Assembly: GCA_963790715.1 (NCBI GenBank)
Contig: CAWBPN010000009.1
Location: forward strand, 67,516 to 131,515
Origin: DCFW01 sp963790715
Lineage (GTDB): Bacteria > Bacteroidota > Bacteroidia > Bacteroidales > Bacteroidaceae
DNA: 64,000 nt
Reading direction: 5' to 3'
Part shown: positions 37,011 to 46,418 of the stretch, piece by piece
Numbering within the stretch: position 1 is the first letter of the stretch
How the letters are laid out: each line of letters opens with the position of its first letter
Program-made: the position numbers and the translations under genes
Notes under the pieces: generated by a model
The model's database searches: none
Told to the model about the DNA's origin: nothing
The model's input: only the letters and a program-made list of their open reading frames with translations

Positions 37011-37018
37011 TATCTTTG
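37011..37018 (+). promoter_or_regulatory. -7 box of the fumarase gene
   Basis: TATCTTTG, 37 bp before the start codon. No well-spaced -33 TTTG is seen. Confidence 0.5.
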
Positions 37019-37055
37019 CAGAATTAAAACAAGGATTTTGTAAATAAATAAAATT

Positions 37056-38702
37056 ATGGCAACACCTCCGTTTAAGTATCAGCCCATGTTCCCTTTGGGT
37101 AAAGATACTACTGAGTATTATCTACTTACCAAAGACTATGTGTCGGTAAGCGAGTTTGAAGGGAAAACTATTCTGAAAGTTGCTTCTGAAGGCTTGACTG
37201 CGATGGCTAAAACTGCTTTCCATGATGTGTCTTTTTTGTTGCGTCGTTCGCACAATGAGCAAGTGGCAAAAATACTCAGCGATCCTGAAGCTTCTGAAAA
37301 TGATAAATATGTGGCACTGACGTTCTTACGTAACGCTGAAATATCAGTTAAGGGTGTTTTACCTTTATGCCAGGATACCGGTACGGCAATTGTTCACGGT
37401 GAAAAAGGCCAACAGGTTTGGACAGGCTTTTGTGATGAAGAGGCTCTGTCTAAAGGTGTTTACGAAACTTACACTGGGGATAATCTTCGTTATTCTCAAA
37501 ATGCTCCATTGAGCATGTATGAGGAAGTGAATACAAGATGCAATTTGCCTGCACAAATTGACCTTGAAGCTACTGAAGGCGATGAGTATCGTTTCCTTTG
37601 CATTACCAAAGGGGGAGGTTCTGCCAATAAATCATATTTGTATCAGATGACTAAAGCCATTCTGAACCCTGAAACATTGGTTCCGTTCTTGATAGAAAAG
37701 ATGAAAACGTTGGGTACGGCTGCTTGTCCTCCATATCATATAGCTTTCGTTATCGGCGGTACTTCTGCCGAGAAATGTATGCTTACAGTAAAATTGGCTT
37801 CGGCTCATTATTATGATTCATTGCCTACTAAGGGCAACGAATACGGTCATGCCTTCCGCGACATCGAATTGGAGAAACAAGTACTTGAAGAGGCTCACAA
37901 AATAGGGTTGGGTGCTCAGTTCGGCGGTAAATATTTGGCTCACGATATTCGCATTATTCGTTTACCTCGTCACGGCGCATCTTGTCCTGTAGGATTAGGC
38001 GTCAGTTGTTCTGCCGACCGCAACATCAAATGCAAGATAAATAAAGAAGGTATCTGGATTGAGAAGATGGACACTAATCCAGGTGAGTTGATTCCTAAAG
38101 AAATGCGTAATGCAGGTGAAGGCGATTCTGTTAAGATAAACTTGAACCGTCCGATGAAAGAGATTCTGAAAGAGTTGACAAAATATCCGGTTGCCACGCG
38201 TCTGTCATTGACAGGTACTATAATTGTAGGCCGCGATATAGCTCATGCAAAATTGAAGGAACGTCTTGACAAAGGTGAAGACTTGCCTCAATATATTAAA
38301 GACCATCCTATATTTTATGCAGGACCGGCAAAAACTCCGAGTGATATGCCTTGCGGTTCAATGGGACCGACAACTGCCAATCGTATGGATCCGTATGTCG
38401 ACTTGTTCCAAAGTCACGGCGGCAGTATGATTATGTTGGCTAAAGGTAATCGTACGGATGTTGTTACGGAAGCATGCAAGAAACACGGCGGTTTCTATTT
38501 GGGAAGCATCGGCGGACCTGCTGCCATTCTTGCTCAGAACAATATTAAGAGTATCAAATGCTTGGAGTATCCTGAACTTGGCATGGAAGCCATTTGGCAG
38601 ATTGAAGTTGAAAATTTCCCCGCTTTCATTCTTGTGGATGACAAAGGAAACGATTTCTTTAAACAATTGAAGCCTTGGTGCCCGGCTTGTGCAAAAAAGT
38701 AA
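37056..38702 (+). CDS. Class I fumarate hydratase ([4Fe-4S])
   Basis: Interconverts fumarate and malate in the reductive arm of central metabolism. The 548-residue length is normal for two-domain class I enzymes (fused alpha and beta parts). The alpha part has LPLCQDTGTAIVHG with a likely cluster Cys (about residue 106) and TKGGGSANKS. The beta part has LTGTIIVGRDIAHAK and YAGPAKTPSDMPCGSMGPTT. Further Cys are in the alpha domain (CPPYHIAFVIGGT). It is cytosolic. A bidirectional terminator follows. Confidence 0.95.
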   Translation: MATPPFKYQPMFPLGKDTTEYYLLTKDYVSVSEFEGKTILKVASEGLTAMAKTAFHDVSFLLRRSHNEQVAKILSDPEASENDKYVALTFLRNAEISVKGVLPLCQDTGTAIVHGEKGQQVWTGFCDEEALSKGVYETYTGDNLRYSQNAPLSMYEEVNTRCNLPAQIDLEATEGDEYRFLCITKGGGSANKSYLYQMTKAILNPETLVPFLIEKMKTLGTAACPPYHIAFVIGGTSAEKCMLTVKLASAHYYDSLPTKGNEYGHAFRDIELEKQVLEEAHKIGLGAQFGGKYLAHDIRIIRLPRHGASCPVGLGVSCSADRNIKCKINKEGIWIEKMDTNPGELIPKEMRNAGEGDSVKINLNRPMKEILKELTKYPVATRLSLTGTIIVGRDIAHAKLKERLDKGEDLPQYIKDHPIFYAGPAKTPSDMPCGSMGPTTANRMDPYVDLFQSHGGSMIMLAKGNRTDVVTEACKKHGGFYLGSIGGPAAILAQNNIKSIKCLEYPELGMEAIWQIEVENFPAFILVDDKGNDFFKQLKPWCPACAKK

Positions 38703-38726
38703 ATGATTACAGAAACAGATAAAAAC

Positions 38727-38755
38727 AAAAAAGCAGCTTATTCGGCTGCTTTTTT
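38727..38755. terminator. Bidirectional terminator between fumarase and L31 genes
   Basis: AAAAAGCAGC pairs with GCTGCTTTTT around a 7-base loop, with A and T runs on the two sides. It can serve the fumarase gene (+) and rpmE2 (-). Confidence 0.85.
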
Positions 38756-38776
38756 ATTATTGAATAATAATAAAAA

Positions 38777-39037
38777 TTATTTCTTTTTCTTGCTACGATC
38801 TCCGTAACGGTTAAGGAACTTATCAACACGACCTGCCGTATCAACCAAGGTTGCCTTGCCAGTATAAAACGGGTGGGATGTACTTGAAATTTCGAGCTTA
38901 ACCATAGGATAAGTCTCACCTTCAAATTCAACTGTGTCTTTTGTATCGCACGTAGATTTTGATAAAAACATGTCACCATTCGACATATCCTTGAATACTA
39001 CCGGACGATAATTGTCGGGATGAATACCTTTTTTCAT
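38777..39037 (-). CDS. rpmE2: 50S ribosomal protein L31, type B
   Basis: An 86-residue ribosomal protein. The N-terminus MKKGIHPDNYRPVVFKD and the central SHPFYTGKATLVDTAGRVDKF are typical of L31. The zinc-binding CxxC of type A is absent, so it is the zinc-independent type B form. A minus-strand -7 box (TAACTTTG, 39117-39124) lies about 80 bp upstream. Confidence 0.96.
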   Translation of the reverse strand: MKKGIHPDNYRPVVFKDMSNGDMFLSKSTCDTKDTVEFEGETYPMVKLEISSTSHPFYTGKATLVDTAGRVDKFLNRYGDRSKKKK

Positions 39038-39313
39038 TTCTATATTTTTTAATTTATTATTTCAATTATTACAAATAAGCTGGTAACTATTGTGTAATGG
39101 TTTTATTTTCGAGGTGCAAAGTTAGCGTCTTTTTTTGAACCGACGAAAGAAAAAATGGTATTTTTTTATTGCAACATTATATATGTCCCATTCTGCTATG
39201 TTTGCTTTACAAAAAACGCAGATTTATTCATTCACTTATTAAAAACACTTTAAAAAGAGAACATAAGAGCACAAATAACTAATGATTTTATGCTCTACGA
39301 CCACAAATTTTTT

Positions 39314-39321
39314 TATATTTG
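39314..39321 (+). promoter_or_regulatory. -7 box of the aldolase gene
   Basis: TATATTTG lies 41 bp before the start codon. The 39038-39362 gap otherwise holds only the divergent rpmE2 promoter region (39117-39124 on -) and A/T-rich DNA. Confidence 0.5.
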
Positions 39322-39362
39322 CCATTGTATAATAATTACTAACAATTTAATATTTAAGTAAT

Positions 39363-40370
39363 ATGGTTAATTACAAAAAATTAGGTTTGGTAAACACAAA
39401 AGAGATGTTTAAAAGAGCCATTAATGGGGGATATGCAATTCCGGCATTCAACTTCAACAATATGGAGCAGTTGCAGGCTATCGTTAAAGCATCATCTGAA
39501 TTGCGCTCTCCGGTTATTTTGCAGGTATCAAAGGGTGCACGTAATTATGCAAATCAAACGCTGTTGCAATATATGGCCGAAGGTGCTGTAGCATACGCAA
39601 AAGAGTTGGGTTGCAATCATCCTGAAATCGTACTTCACCTTGACCATGGAGATAGTTTTGAACTTTGCAAGAGTTGCGTAGATATGGGTTTCTCTTCTGT
39701 TATGATTGACGGTTCAGCTCTTCCGTTTGCTGAAAACGCCGCTTTGACTAAGAAAGTTGTAGAATACGCTCATAAATATGATGTTACCGTTGAAGGCGAA
39801 CTTGGTGTGTTGGCAGGTGTTGAAGATGAAGTTAAATCGGATCATCACACATATACCGACCCTGAACAGGTAATCGAATTCTCAAAGGTAACGGGTTGCG
39901 ATTCGTTAGCCATTTCTATCGGTACAAGTCACGGTGCATACAAATTCAAACCTGAACAATGTACACGTAATGCAGAAGGCCGTTTGGTTCCTCCTCCATT
40001 GGCATTTGATGTTTTGGATGCAGTTATGAAGAAATTACCGGGCTTCCCAATCGTTTTGCACGGATCTTCTTCAGTACCACAGGAATATGTTGACACTATT
40101 AATAAATATGGTGGCAAGTTGCCTGATGCAATCGGTATTCCTGAAGAACAACTTCGTAAGGCTGCCAAGAGTGCGGTATGCAAAATCAACATCGATTCGG
40201 ATTCTCGTTTGGCTTTTACTGCTGCTGTTCGTAAGGCATTAGCTGAGAAACCGGGTGAGTTTGATCCTCGTAAATATTGCGGACCTGCTCGTGATGAAAT
40301 GGAGAAAATGTACACACATAAAATCCTTGAGGTTTTGGGTTCTGACAAAAAATTGGCTCAATTAGACTAA
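39363..40370 (+). CDS. fba: Class II fructose-bisphosphate aldolase
   Basis: Zinc-dependent enzyme of glycolysis and gluconeogenesis that splits fructose 1,6-bisphosphate into dihydroxyacetone phosphate and glyceraldehyde 3-phosphate. The 335-residue product shows YAIPAFNFNNMEQ at the N-terminus, HLDHGDSFELC with the catalytic Asp and a metal His (about residues 91-101), EGELGVLAG, GTSHGAYKF, and LHGSSSVPQE with another metal His. The length and motifs fit the long class II type. A bidirectional terminator follows at 40393. Confidence 0.96.
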   Translation: MVNYKKLGLVNTKEMFKRAINGGYAIPAFNFNNMEQLQAIVKASSELRSPVILQVSKGARNYANQTLLQYMAEGAVAYAKELGCNHPEIVLHLDHGDSFELCKSCVDMGFSSVMIDGSALPFAENAALTKKVVEYAHKYDVTVEGELGVLAGVEDEVKSDHHTYTDPEQVIEFSKVTGCDSLAISIGTSHGAYKFKPEQCTRNAEGRLVPPPLAFDVLDAVMKKLPGFPIVLHGSSSVPQEYVDTINKYGGKLPDAIGIPEEQLRKAAKSAVCKINIDSDSRLAFTAAVRKALAEKPGEFDPRKYCGPARDEMEKMYTHKILEVLGSDKKLAQLD

Positions 40371-40392
40371 TTCTTTAATTGATAAATATTAT

Positions 40393-40424
40393 AAAAGGCG
40401 TTCTTATAACAAAGAACGCCTTTT
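40393..40424. terminator. Bidirectional terminator after fba
   Basis: AAAAGGCGTTCTT pairs perfectly with AAGAACGCCTTTT around a 6-base loop. It serves fba (+) and aroE (-), which converge here. Confidence 0.88.
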
Positions 40425-40492
40425 ATTTTGCCACTTCCAGCTAATTTTTTCACTATAGCACCATCGAGAGAGCTACATATACAATGAAATAA

Positions 40493-41242
40493 TTATTGTT
40501 GGTGCCACATCTCCCACGAAACAAATGCTTGAAGCAACAGCATTTCCAAACCGTTCTTTACTATGCACCCTTGTTCTTTGCCTTTTAGCATAAATTGTGT
40601 TTGGTCTGGATTATAAAGTAAATCGTATAATAAATGTTTTTTTGTTAATAGGTTATAAGGTATATTAGGATAGGCGTCAACATTCGGATACATTCCCAAT
40701 GGTGTGGTGTTCACAATTACTTTATTTTCTTCCATTATTTCAGGAGTAATATTTTCGTAAGTGATAATGTTTTTGTCATGTTTCTCACGAGAGACGAATG
40801 TGGAGTCGATGCCCAATTTCTTAAGTCCGTGGAAGACAGCCTTTGAGGCGCCACCAGTGCCTAATATAAGGGCATGTTTGTGAAAGGGCTGAATCAGTGG
40901 TTGTATGGATCTTGTGAAGCCGACAACATCCGAATTGTAACCCTTTAGTTGTACTTTCCCTTTTTTGTTATGAGTTATTTTTATCACATTGACGGCACCT
41001 ATGTTGGCAGCGTCGCTGTCTAACTCATTTAAGAACTTCATCACTTGCTCTTTGTACGGAATGGTAACGTTTAATCCCTTCAGTTCCGGGTTTTCCTCAA
41101 TTACCTCCATGAAATCCTTTATGGTGGGGATTTCAAAATTAATATACTTGGCATCAATGTTTTCGGCCTCAAACTTTTCATTGAAGTAACTCATCGAAAA
41201 GGAATGCTTAAGAGGGAAGCCTATCAATCCGTATTTATCCAT
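40493..41242 (-). CDS. aroE: Shikimate dehydrogenase
   Basis: NADPH-dependent reduction of 3-dehydroshikimate to shikimate in aromatic amino-acid synthesis. The protein starts best at MDKYGLIGFPLKHSFS (ATG at 41242), giving 249 residues. The upstream in-frame codons to 41299 would overlap ubiE and do not look conserved. Motifs are the shikimate-binding SFSMSYFN, GLNVTIPYKEQ with the catalytic Lys, and the nucleotide fold ILGTGGASKAV. It is the last gene of a four-gene minus-strand cluster. Confidence 0.93.
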   Translation of the reverse strand: MDKYGLIGFPLKHSFSMSYFNEKFEAENIDAKYINFEIPTIKDFMEVIEENPELKGLNVTIPYKEQVMKFLNELDSDAANIGAVNVIKITHNKKGKVQLKGYNSDVVGFTRSIQPLIQPFHKHALILGTGGASKAVFHGLKKLGIDSTFVSREKHDKNIITYENITPEIMEENKVIVNTTPLGMYPNVDAYPNIPYNLLTKKHLLYDLLYNPDQTQFMLKGKEQGCIVKNGLEMLLLQAFVSWEMWHQQ

Positions 41243-41271
41243 ATTTATCAGTTTTTGTCTTTTGTTGTATA

Positions 41272-42009
41272 CTATTTTGTCGCTATATATAGTGTGCAAA
41301 TGCCGAACGTCAATCGCTTGAATTCAGCTTTTGTAAATCCCGTTTCTTCTAAAATACCTTGCATCACTTCTCCTTGCGGAAATACTTTGATAGTATTAGG
41401 CAAATAGGTATATGCACCTCTGTCCTTACTTAAACATTTACCCAATACCGGGATTACCACCTTGGAATAAATGGCAAACATCTGTTTCATCGGGAAATGT
41501 GCCGGTGTAGTTAACTCCAATATCACCAGGTGACCGCCTGGGACCAGTACGCGAAGCATTTCTTTCAAGCCCGTTTTCAAGTCTGCGAAGTTGCGTACAC
41601 CGAATGCTACGGTGATGGCATCGAAGGTGTCGTCTTTGAAGCTTAAGGCCTCACAATCCTCATATTGAAAAGATATTTTGTCACTTAATCCGGCTGCTGT
41701 TACTTTTTGTCTGCCTACATCCATCATTCCTTCTGAGATGTCAACGGCTACCAAATTGTCGGGCGTCAACATTTCATAGGCCTGTAATGCAAAATCGCCT
41801 GTACCTGTGGCAACGTCAAGTACTGTTTTAGGAGCGGAAAGCCTAAGTATATTAATGGCCTTTCTTCTCCAAATTTTATCAATACCGAAGGATAGCAGAT
41901 GATTAAGCTTGTCGTAAGTGCCGGCGATGTTGTCGAACATACGCTTGACTTGTTCATCCTTCTTTCCTTCGGTACTGTATGGTTTTATATCTTCTTGCGG
42001 ATAATTCAT
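41272..42009 (-). CDS. ubiE: Demethylmenaquinone methyltransferase
   Basis: SAM-dependent C-methylation of demethylmenaquinone to menaquinone (MenG/UbiE). The 245-residue protein has the SAM motif VLDVATGTGDFAL near residue 60, and family signatures YDKLNHLLSFGIDKIWRRKA and VAFGVRNFADLKTGLKEM. Menaquinone is the usual Bacteroidales quinone. The start overlaps the purC stop by 4 bp (ATGA), which indicates translational coupling. Confidence 0.95.
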   Translation of the reverse strand: MNYPQEDIKPYSTEGKKDEQVKRMFDNIAGTYDKLNHLLSFGIDKIWRRKAINILRLSAPKTVLDVATGTGDFALQAYEMLTPDNLVAVDISEGMMDVGRQKVTAAGLSDKISFQYEDCEALSFKDDTFDAITVAFGVRNFADLKTGLKEMLRVLVPGGHLVILELTTPAHFPMKQMFAIYSKVVIPVLGKCLSKDRGAYTYLPNTIKVFPQGEVMQGILEETGFTKAEFKRLTFGICTLYIATK

Positions 42010-42950
42010 TTCTTCAAGAAGTCTGTAACATTCTTCTCAATTCTGGCGGCTAGGTCGCCGGTCTCTTCTTTCTCGAATTTCTCACCGATTATGTGTTCGT
42101 AAAGCTCGATGTAGCGGTCTGAAACACTTTTGACGTATTCTTCCGTCATATCTGGAACTTGTTGCCCTGTTTGTCCCATGAATCCGCGTTCAATCAACCA
42201 TTGGCGTACAAACTCCTTTGAAAGTTGTTTCTGAGGTTTGCCTGCTTTGAAAAGTTCTTCGTATGGTTCAGCATAGAAGTAACGTGAAGAATCCGGTGTA
42301 TGAATTTCGTCGATAAGATATATTTTGCCGTCGCGTTTACCGAATTCATATTTGGTATCTACAAGAATCAATCCTTTTGATTGAGCAATTTCAGTGCCGC
42401 GTGCAAACAGAGCTTGTGTGTATTTCTCCATTTGTTCGTAGTCTTCTTTGCTTACCAATCCCTGTTTGATGATTTCTTCTTTGGATATATTTTCATCATG
42501 TCCCGTGTCAGCCTTTGTGGTCGGAGTTACGATAGGATGAGGAAACTTTTGGTCTTGTTTCATGCCTTCAGGCAGCTTAACTCCGCAAAGTTCGCGGTTG
42601 CCTGCTTTGTATTCGCGCCATGCGCTACCGGTAAGATAACCGCGTATAATCATCTCAACACGAAAACCTTCGCATTTTAATCCCACAGTAACCATAGGGT
42701 CCGGAGTAGCTATTTTCCAGTTCGGCACGATGTCGGCCGTAGCATCCAGAAAACGAGCTGCAATTTGGTTCAACACTTGTCCCTTGAAAGGAATTCCTTT
42801 CGGCAGAATAACGTCGAATGCTGAGATACGGTCGGTTGCAATCATCACCAATTTATCATCATTGATATTGTATACGTCGCGTACTTTACCGTGATAAACA
42901 CTCTTTTGTCCCTGAAAATGGAAATCTGTTTTTACTAATGTTTTGCTCAT
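42006..42950 (-). CDS. purC: Phosphoribosylaminoimidazole-succinocarboxamide synthase (SAICAR synthase)
   Basis: ATP-dependent joining of CAIR and aspartate in purine synthesis. The 314-residue product shows GKVRDVYNI for the nucleotide-binding start, ATDRISAFDVILPKGIPFKG, EMIIRGYLTGSAW, and LIDEIHTPDSSRY near residue 210. The length is typical of the longer bacterial and eukaryote-like form. It lies 2 bp after phoH and overlaps ubiE by 4 bp, so the cluster is transcribed as one unit. Confidence 0.96.
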   Translation of the reverse strand: MSKTLVKTDFHFQGQKSVYHGKVRDVYNINDDKLVMIATDRISAFDVILPKGIPFKGQVLNQIAARFLDATADIVPNWKIATPDPMVTVGLKCEGFRVEMIIRGYLTGSAWREYKAGNRELCGVKLPEGMKQDQKFPHPIVTPTTKADTGHDENISKEEIIKQGLVSKEDYEQMEKYTQALFARGTEIAQSKGLILVDTKYEFGKRDGKIYLIDEIHTPDSSRYFYAEPYEELFKAGKPQKQLSKEFVRQWLIERGFMGQTGQQVPDMTEEYVKSVSDRYIELYEHIIGEKFEKEETGDLAARIEKNVTDFLKK

Positions 42951-42952
42951 TG

Positions 42953-43936
42953 TTATAATGTTTGATTAATTGGTTTTTCTTCTTCTTTTATCTGTTTTCT
43001 TCGTTCGTCATCGTGTTCGTATGCTTCCACGATGCGCTGTACGAGCTTGTGGCGAACGATGTCTTTTTTGCCTAATTCTATAAAGCTTATTCCGTGTATG
43101 CCTTTGAGTATATGCAGAGCCTGTATCAGTCCCGATTGTTGCCTTTGCGGCAAGTCCACTTGTGTGATGTCTCCCGTTATAATCATTTTCGTATTTATGC
43201 CCATACGGGTCAGAAACATTTTTATTTGTGCCGTTGTTGTGTTTTGTGCTTCATCAAGGATTACAACGGCATCGCTGAGGGTACGTCCGCGCATAAAGGC
43301 CAGCGGAGCTATTTGGATAACGTTGGAATCCATGTATTCGGCCAATTTGTTAGCCGGGATCATATCTTGCAAAGCATCGTAGAGAGGTTGTAAATACGGG
43401 TCTATTTTGTCTTTCATATCACCAGGCAGAAAACCTAACTTTTCACCTGCTTCTACTGCGGGACGACTGAGTATTATCTTACGTATTTCTTTGTTTTTCA
43501 GTGCTTTCACTGCTAAAGCAATACTGGTGTACGTCTTACCGGAACCCGCAGGTCCTACGGCGAATATCATATCGTTTTTTTCAAAAGCCTCGCATATTTT
43601 CAGTTGGTTCTCGCTACGCGGTACAATAGGTTTACCCGCTACGCTGTAAACAATCACGTTGTCGAGATGTTCGCGTTGCGGTTTTTTACCTTTCATTATG
43701 TCCACAATAACCTCTTCGGTAAGAGAATTGTATTTGATACAATATTTTTCAAGCATGCCTATGCCTTCTTCAAAAGCGCACATATCTTCTTCATCACCCC
43801 ATATTTTCATAACATTCCCCCGTGCAACAATGTGCAGTTTAGGGAAAAGAGCTTTCAGCAATTGAAGATTCACGTTGTTTACTCCGAAGAATATCAAAGG
43901 GTCAACATCATCGAGAACGATTAATTTTTCTATCAT
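42953..43936 (-). CDS. phoH: PhoH family ATPase
   Basis: A 327-residue cytosolic ATPase related to helicases, linked in the family to RNA handling. The Walker A motif GPAGSGKT lies near residue 135, Walker B is VVILDEAQN near 229, and GDITQVDLPQRQQSGL follows. An N-terminal KH-like region lies at about 20-75. It heads the phoH-purC-ubiE-aroE cluster. A minus-strand -7-like box (TAATTTTG, 43965-43972) lies just upstream without a clear -33. Confidence 0.93.
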   Translation of the reverse strand: MIEKLIVLDDVDPLIFFGVNNVNLQLLKALFPKLHIVARGNVMKIWGDEEDMCAFEEGIGMLEKYCIKYNSLTEEVIVDIMKGKKPQREHLDNVIVYSVAGKPIVPRSENQLKICEAFEKNDMIFAVGPAGSGKTYTSIALAVKALKNKEIRKIILSRPAVEAGEKLGFLPGDMKDKIDPYLQPLYDALQDMIPANKLAEYMDSNVIQIAPLAFMRGRTLSDAVVILDEAQNTTTAQIKMFLTRMGINTKMIITGDITQVDLPQRQQSGLIQALHILKGIHGISFIELGKKDIVRHKLVQRIVEAYEHDDERRKQIKEEEKPINQTL

Positions 43937-43990
43937 GCATGTTCTTTTGTAATAATTTGTTCTGCAAAATTAATCATTTATCGCAATATC

Positions 43991-44023
43991 TTTCATAAGA
44001 TTTTTTAAAAATGTATACCTTTG
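43991..44023 (+). promoter_or_regulatory. Promoter of the DUF5715-truA-transporter operon
   Basis: TTTC (43991-43994; one base off TTTG), 21 bp, then TACCTTTG (44016-44023), 25 bp before the start codon. Confidence 0.6.
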
Positions 44024-44048
44024 TGCATCAAATTAAGATTTATCCGGT

Positions 44049-44759
44049 ATGAAACATAAAATAGTGCCTGTCATAATTGTCTTTTTAGTTTTTATCCTAT
44101 GTTGTAAAATGTGCAAAAGCTGCCGTGGACATCATAAAAGACAGAATAAACAAGAGGCTGTAAATCATTCAATAAAACGCAATCATCCGCATAATATAAA
44201 AGGTGTATGGAGCTTTCGCGATTGTTTTGATGATGAAAACGACGTGCAGTTGCAGATGGCTAAGTACAAGGGAATCAAACTGATAAATAACAGGGCTGAG
44301 GCTGAAAAGATGAAAGGCAAACTGTGTCTTTTACTTGAAAATAAATACTGGGGCATAGATTGGTTGAAGAACTCAATACCTTATTTGATTCCTTCGGCAA
44401 AGCAGTCGCTTGATTCGATAGGTATTGCTTTTATGGATTCATGCCACGCTAAAGGCTTGAATACATATCGTGTGGTGGTAACTAGTGCTTTGCGTACTGA
44501 GGATGATGTTAAAACGCTGCGTAAGCATAATGGCAATGCCATCAGTAATTCCGCTCACAGTTACGGTACTACGTATGATGTCAGTTGGAAGAAATTCCGT
44601 TTGGTGGGCGACCCTAATCACCGTCCGCTTGAAATGGTAGAACCGGAAACATTGAAATTGGTGCTTTGCGAGGCCTTGCGTGATTTGCGCCGGCATCGTG
44701 TGGTGTACGTCAAATATGAGCGTATGCAAGGGTGCTTTCATATAACAAGCAGATTATAA
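44049..44759 (+). CDS. DUF5715 family membrane-anchored protein, M15 peptidase-like
   Basis: A 236-residue protein with an N-terminal membrane helix (about residues 5-20) followed by Cys-rich KMCKSCRGHH. The C-terminal half has VTSALRTEDDVKTLRKHNGNA and NSAHSYGTTYDVSW. The SxHxxGxxxD pattern (His and Asp) fits zinc ligands of M15/VanY-type D,D- or L,D-carboxypeptidases, and the final CFHIT could supply the third ligand His. Cell-wall peptide cleavage in the periplasm is likely but not shown. Its stop overlaps the truA start (TAATG). Confidence 0.78.
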   Translation: MKHKIVPVIIVFLVFILCCKMCKSCRGHHKRQNKQEAVNHSIKRNHPHNIKGVWSFRDCFDDENDVQLQMAKYKGIKLINNRAEAEKMKGKLCLLLENKYWGIDWLKNSIPYLIPSAKQSLDSIGIAFMDSCHAKGLNTYRVVVTSALRTEDDVKTLRKHNGNAISNSAHSYGTTYDVSWKKFRLVGDPNHRPLEMVEPETLKLVLCEALRDLRRHRVVYVKYERMQGCFHITSRL

Positions 44760-45517
44760 TGCACAGATTTTTCGTTTATTTATCATACGACGGTGAACAG
44801 TACCACGGTTGGCAGTTGCAACCGAATGGTGTAACCGTACAACAGCGTTTGCAAGAGTGTTTGTCCATATTGCTGCACCGTCCTGCTTTTGTTACCGGAG
44901 CTGGACGTACCGATGCAGGCGTGCATGCACGCCTTATGGTTGCACATTTTGATTTTGATGATGTGCCGGATTTGGCCACGCTCGCATATAAACTCAATCA
45001 GATACTGCCCGGTGATATTGCAGTACATAAAATCGTGGAGGTGCAACCTGATGCCAATGCGCGTTTTTCTGCTGTCAGCCGTACATATAAGTATTATGTT
45101 ACTACAGCTAAATCACCGTTTAACCGCCAGTACGCATGGCGCATTTATTATCCGCTTGATTATGATTTGATGAATATGGCGGCTGAAATCTTGTTTGAAT
45201 ATAATGATTTTACAAGTTTTGCCCGCTTGCACAGTGACGTTAAAACAAATATTTGCCACATCAAACAGGCGCATTGGGAGCAGTCGGCAACAGATTCGTC
45301 ATTATGGGTATTTACCATTCAGGCTGACAGATTCCTGCGTAACATGGTGCGTGCCATTGTAGGTACACTCATTGAAGTCGGTCGCGGCAAGATGACGCTG
45401 GAGAAGTTTCGCAGTGTGATAGAGCAGCAAGACCGTTGCAAGGCAGGCGGTTCGGCACCGGGATATGCATTGTTTTTGGATAATATTGAATACAAAGAAG
45501 ATATATTTATAAAGTAG
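44759..45517 (+). CDS. truA: tRNA pseudouridine(38-40) synthase
   Basis: Isomerises uridines 38-40 in tRNA anticodon arms. The start is taken at the ATG 44759 (MHRFFVYLSYDG), which overlaps the previous stop as TAATG. The in-frame start at 44732 would add nine unlikely residues. The 252-residue product has the catalytic Asp in GAGRTDAGVHA, plus LPGDIAVHK, and FLRNMVRAIVGTLIEVG near the end. The length is typical. The transporter gene follows after 4 bp. Confidence 0.95.
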   Translation: MHRFFVYLSYDGEQYHGWQLQPNGVTVQQRLQECLSILLHRPAFVTGAGRTDAGVHARLMVAHFDFDDVPDLATLAYKLNQILPGDIAVHKIVEVQPDANARFSAVSRTYKYYVTTAKSPFNRQYAWRIYYPLDYDLMNMAAEILFEYNDFTSFARLHSDVKTNICHIKQAHWEQSATDSSLWVFTIQADRFLRNMVRAIVGTLIEVGRGKMTLEKFRSVIEQQDRCKAGGSAPGYALFLDNIEYKEDIFIK

Positions 45518-45521
45518 AAAT

Positions 45522-46418
45522 ATGTGGTTATTATTAGCTTTTATCTCAGCAGCGTTGTTGGGATGTTATGATGCGTGTAAAAAGAAATCGTTAAATAATA
45601 ATGCGGTAATTCCGGTTTTGTTTTTTAATACGTTGATATGCAGTCTTATTTTTACACCGTTAATCATCGGTTCGGCTACCGGAATGTTATCGGCCAAGTC
45701 GTTGTTTTATGTTCAGGTTGAAGGGTGGGGCGTACATAAATATATCTTATTGAAGAGCTTTATCGTATTGTCGTCATGGATATTCGGTTATTTCGGGATG
45801 AAGCATTTGCCGTTGACTATAGTAGGCCCTATTGATGCCACGCGCCCTGTTATGGTATTGGTCGGCGCTTTGCTGATATTCGGTGAACGACTCAACTTCT
45901 ATCAATGGATTGGTGTATTCCTTGCCGTCCTCTCTTTCTTTTTGCTCAGTCGCAGCAGCAAGAAAGAAGGTATTAATTTCAAGCAAAATAAGTGGGTACT
46001 ATTTATTGTGATGGCTGCAATGTTGGGAGCGATTAGCGGGTTGTACGATAAGTATTTAATGAAGCGTTTCCCACCGATGGTAGTGCAATCGTGGTACAAT
46101 ATATATCAGTTTGGGATTATGGGAATTATCCTTTTGCTGCTATGGTTTCCAACGCGTAAGAAAAACACGCCGTTTCATTGGAGGTGGACTATCGTCCCGA
46201 TTTCGATATTCCTGTCAGCTGCCGACTTTGTTTACTTTTATGCACTGAGCTATCCCAACTCAATGATTTCAATTGTAAGTATGGTGCGCAGGAGTAGTGT
46301 AGTAGTTTCATTTTTATTCGGCGCATTGTTCTTTCATGAGAAGAATTTAAAAAGCAAGGTTGTTGACCTTGCTTTCGTACTTATCGGTATGATATTCTTA
46401 TATATCGGTAGTCGTTAA
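45522..46418 (+). CDS. EamA/DMT-superfamily transporter
   Basis: A 298-residue inner-membrane protein with about ten membrane helices in two EamA-type repeats. The first repeat ends with PIDATRPVMVLVGALLIFGERL near residue 112. The second has SIVSMVRRSSVVVSFLFGALFFHEK near residue 255. These are the glutamate-bearing signatures of drug/metabolite transporters. The substrate is unknown. It starts 4 bp after truA. Its stop codon directly abuts the stop of the convergent ABC-F gene (TAATTA). A terminator for that gene lies inside this coding sequence. Confidence 0.9.
   Translation: MWLLLAFISAALLGCYDACKKKSLNNNAVIPVLFFNTLICSLIFTPLIIGSATGMLSAKSLFYVQVEGWGVHKYILLKSFIVLSSWIFGYFGMKHLPLTIVGPIDATRPVMVLVGALLIFGERLNFYQWIGVFLAVLSFFLLSRSSKKEGINFKQNKWVLFIVMAAMLGAISGLYDKYLMKRFPPMVVQSWYNIYQFGIMGIILLLLWFPTRKKNTPFHWRWTIVPISIFLSAADFVYFYALSYPNSMISIVSMVRRSSVVVSFLFGALFFHEKNLKSKVVDLAFVLIGMIFLYIGSR
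46351..46375 (-). terminator. Terminator of the ABC-F gene, inside the convergent transporter gene
   Basis: AAAGCAAGGT pairs perfectly with ACCTTGCTTT around a 5-base loop. On the minus strand it is followed by TTTTTAAA, so it works for the ABC-F transcript, 44 bp past its stop codon. On + there is no T run. Confidence 0.75.
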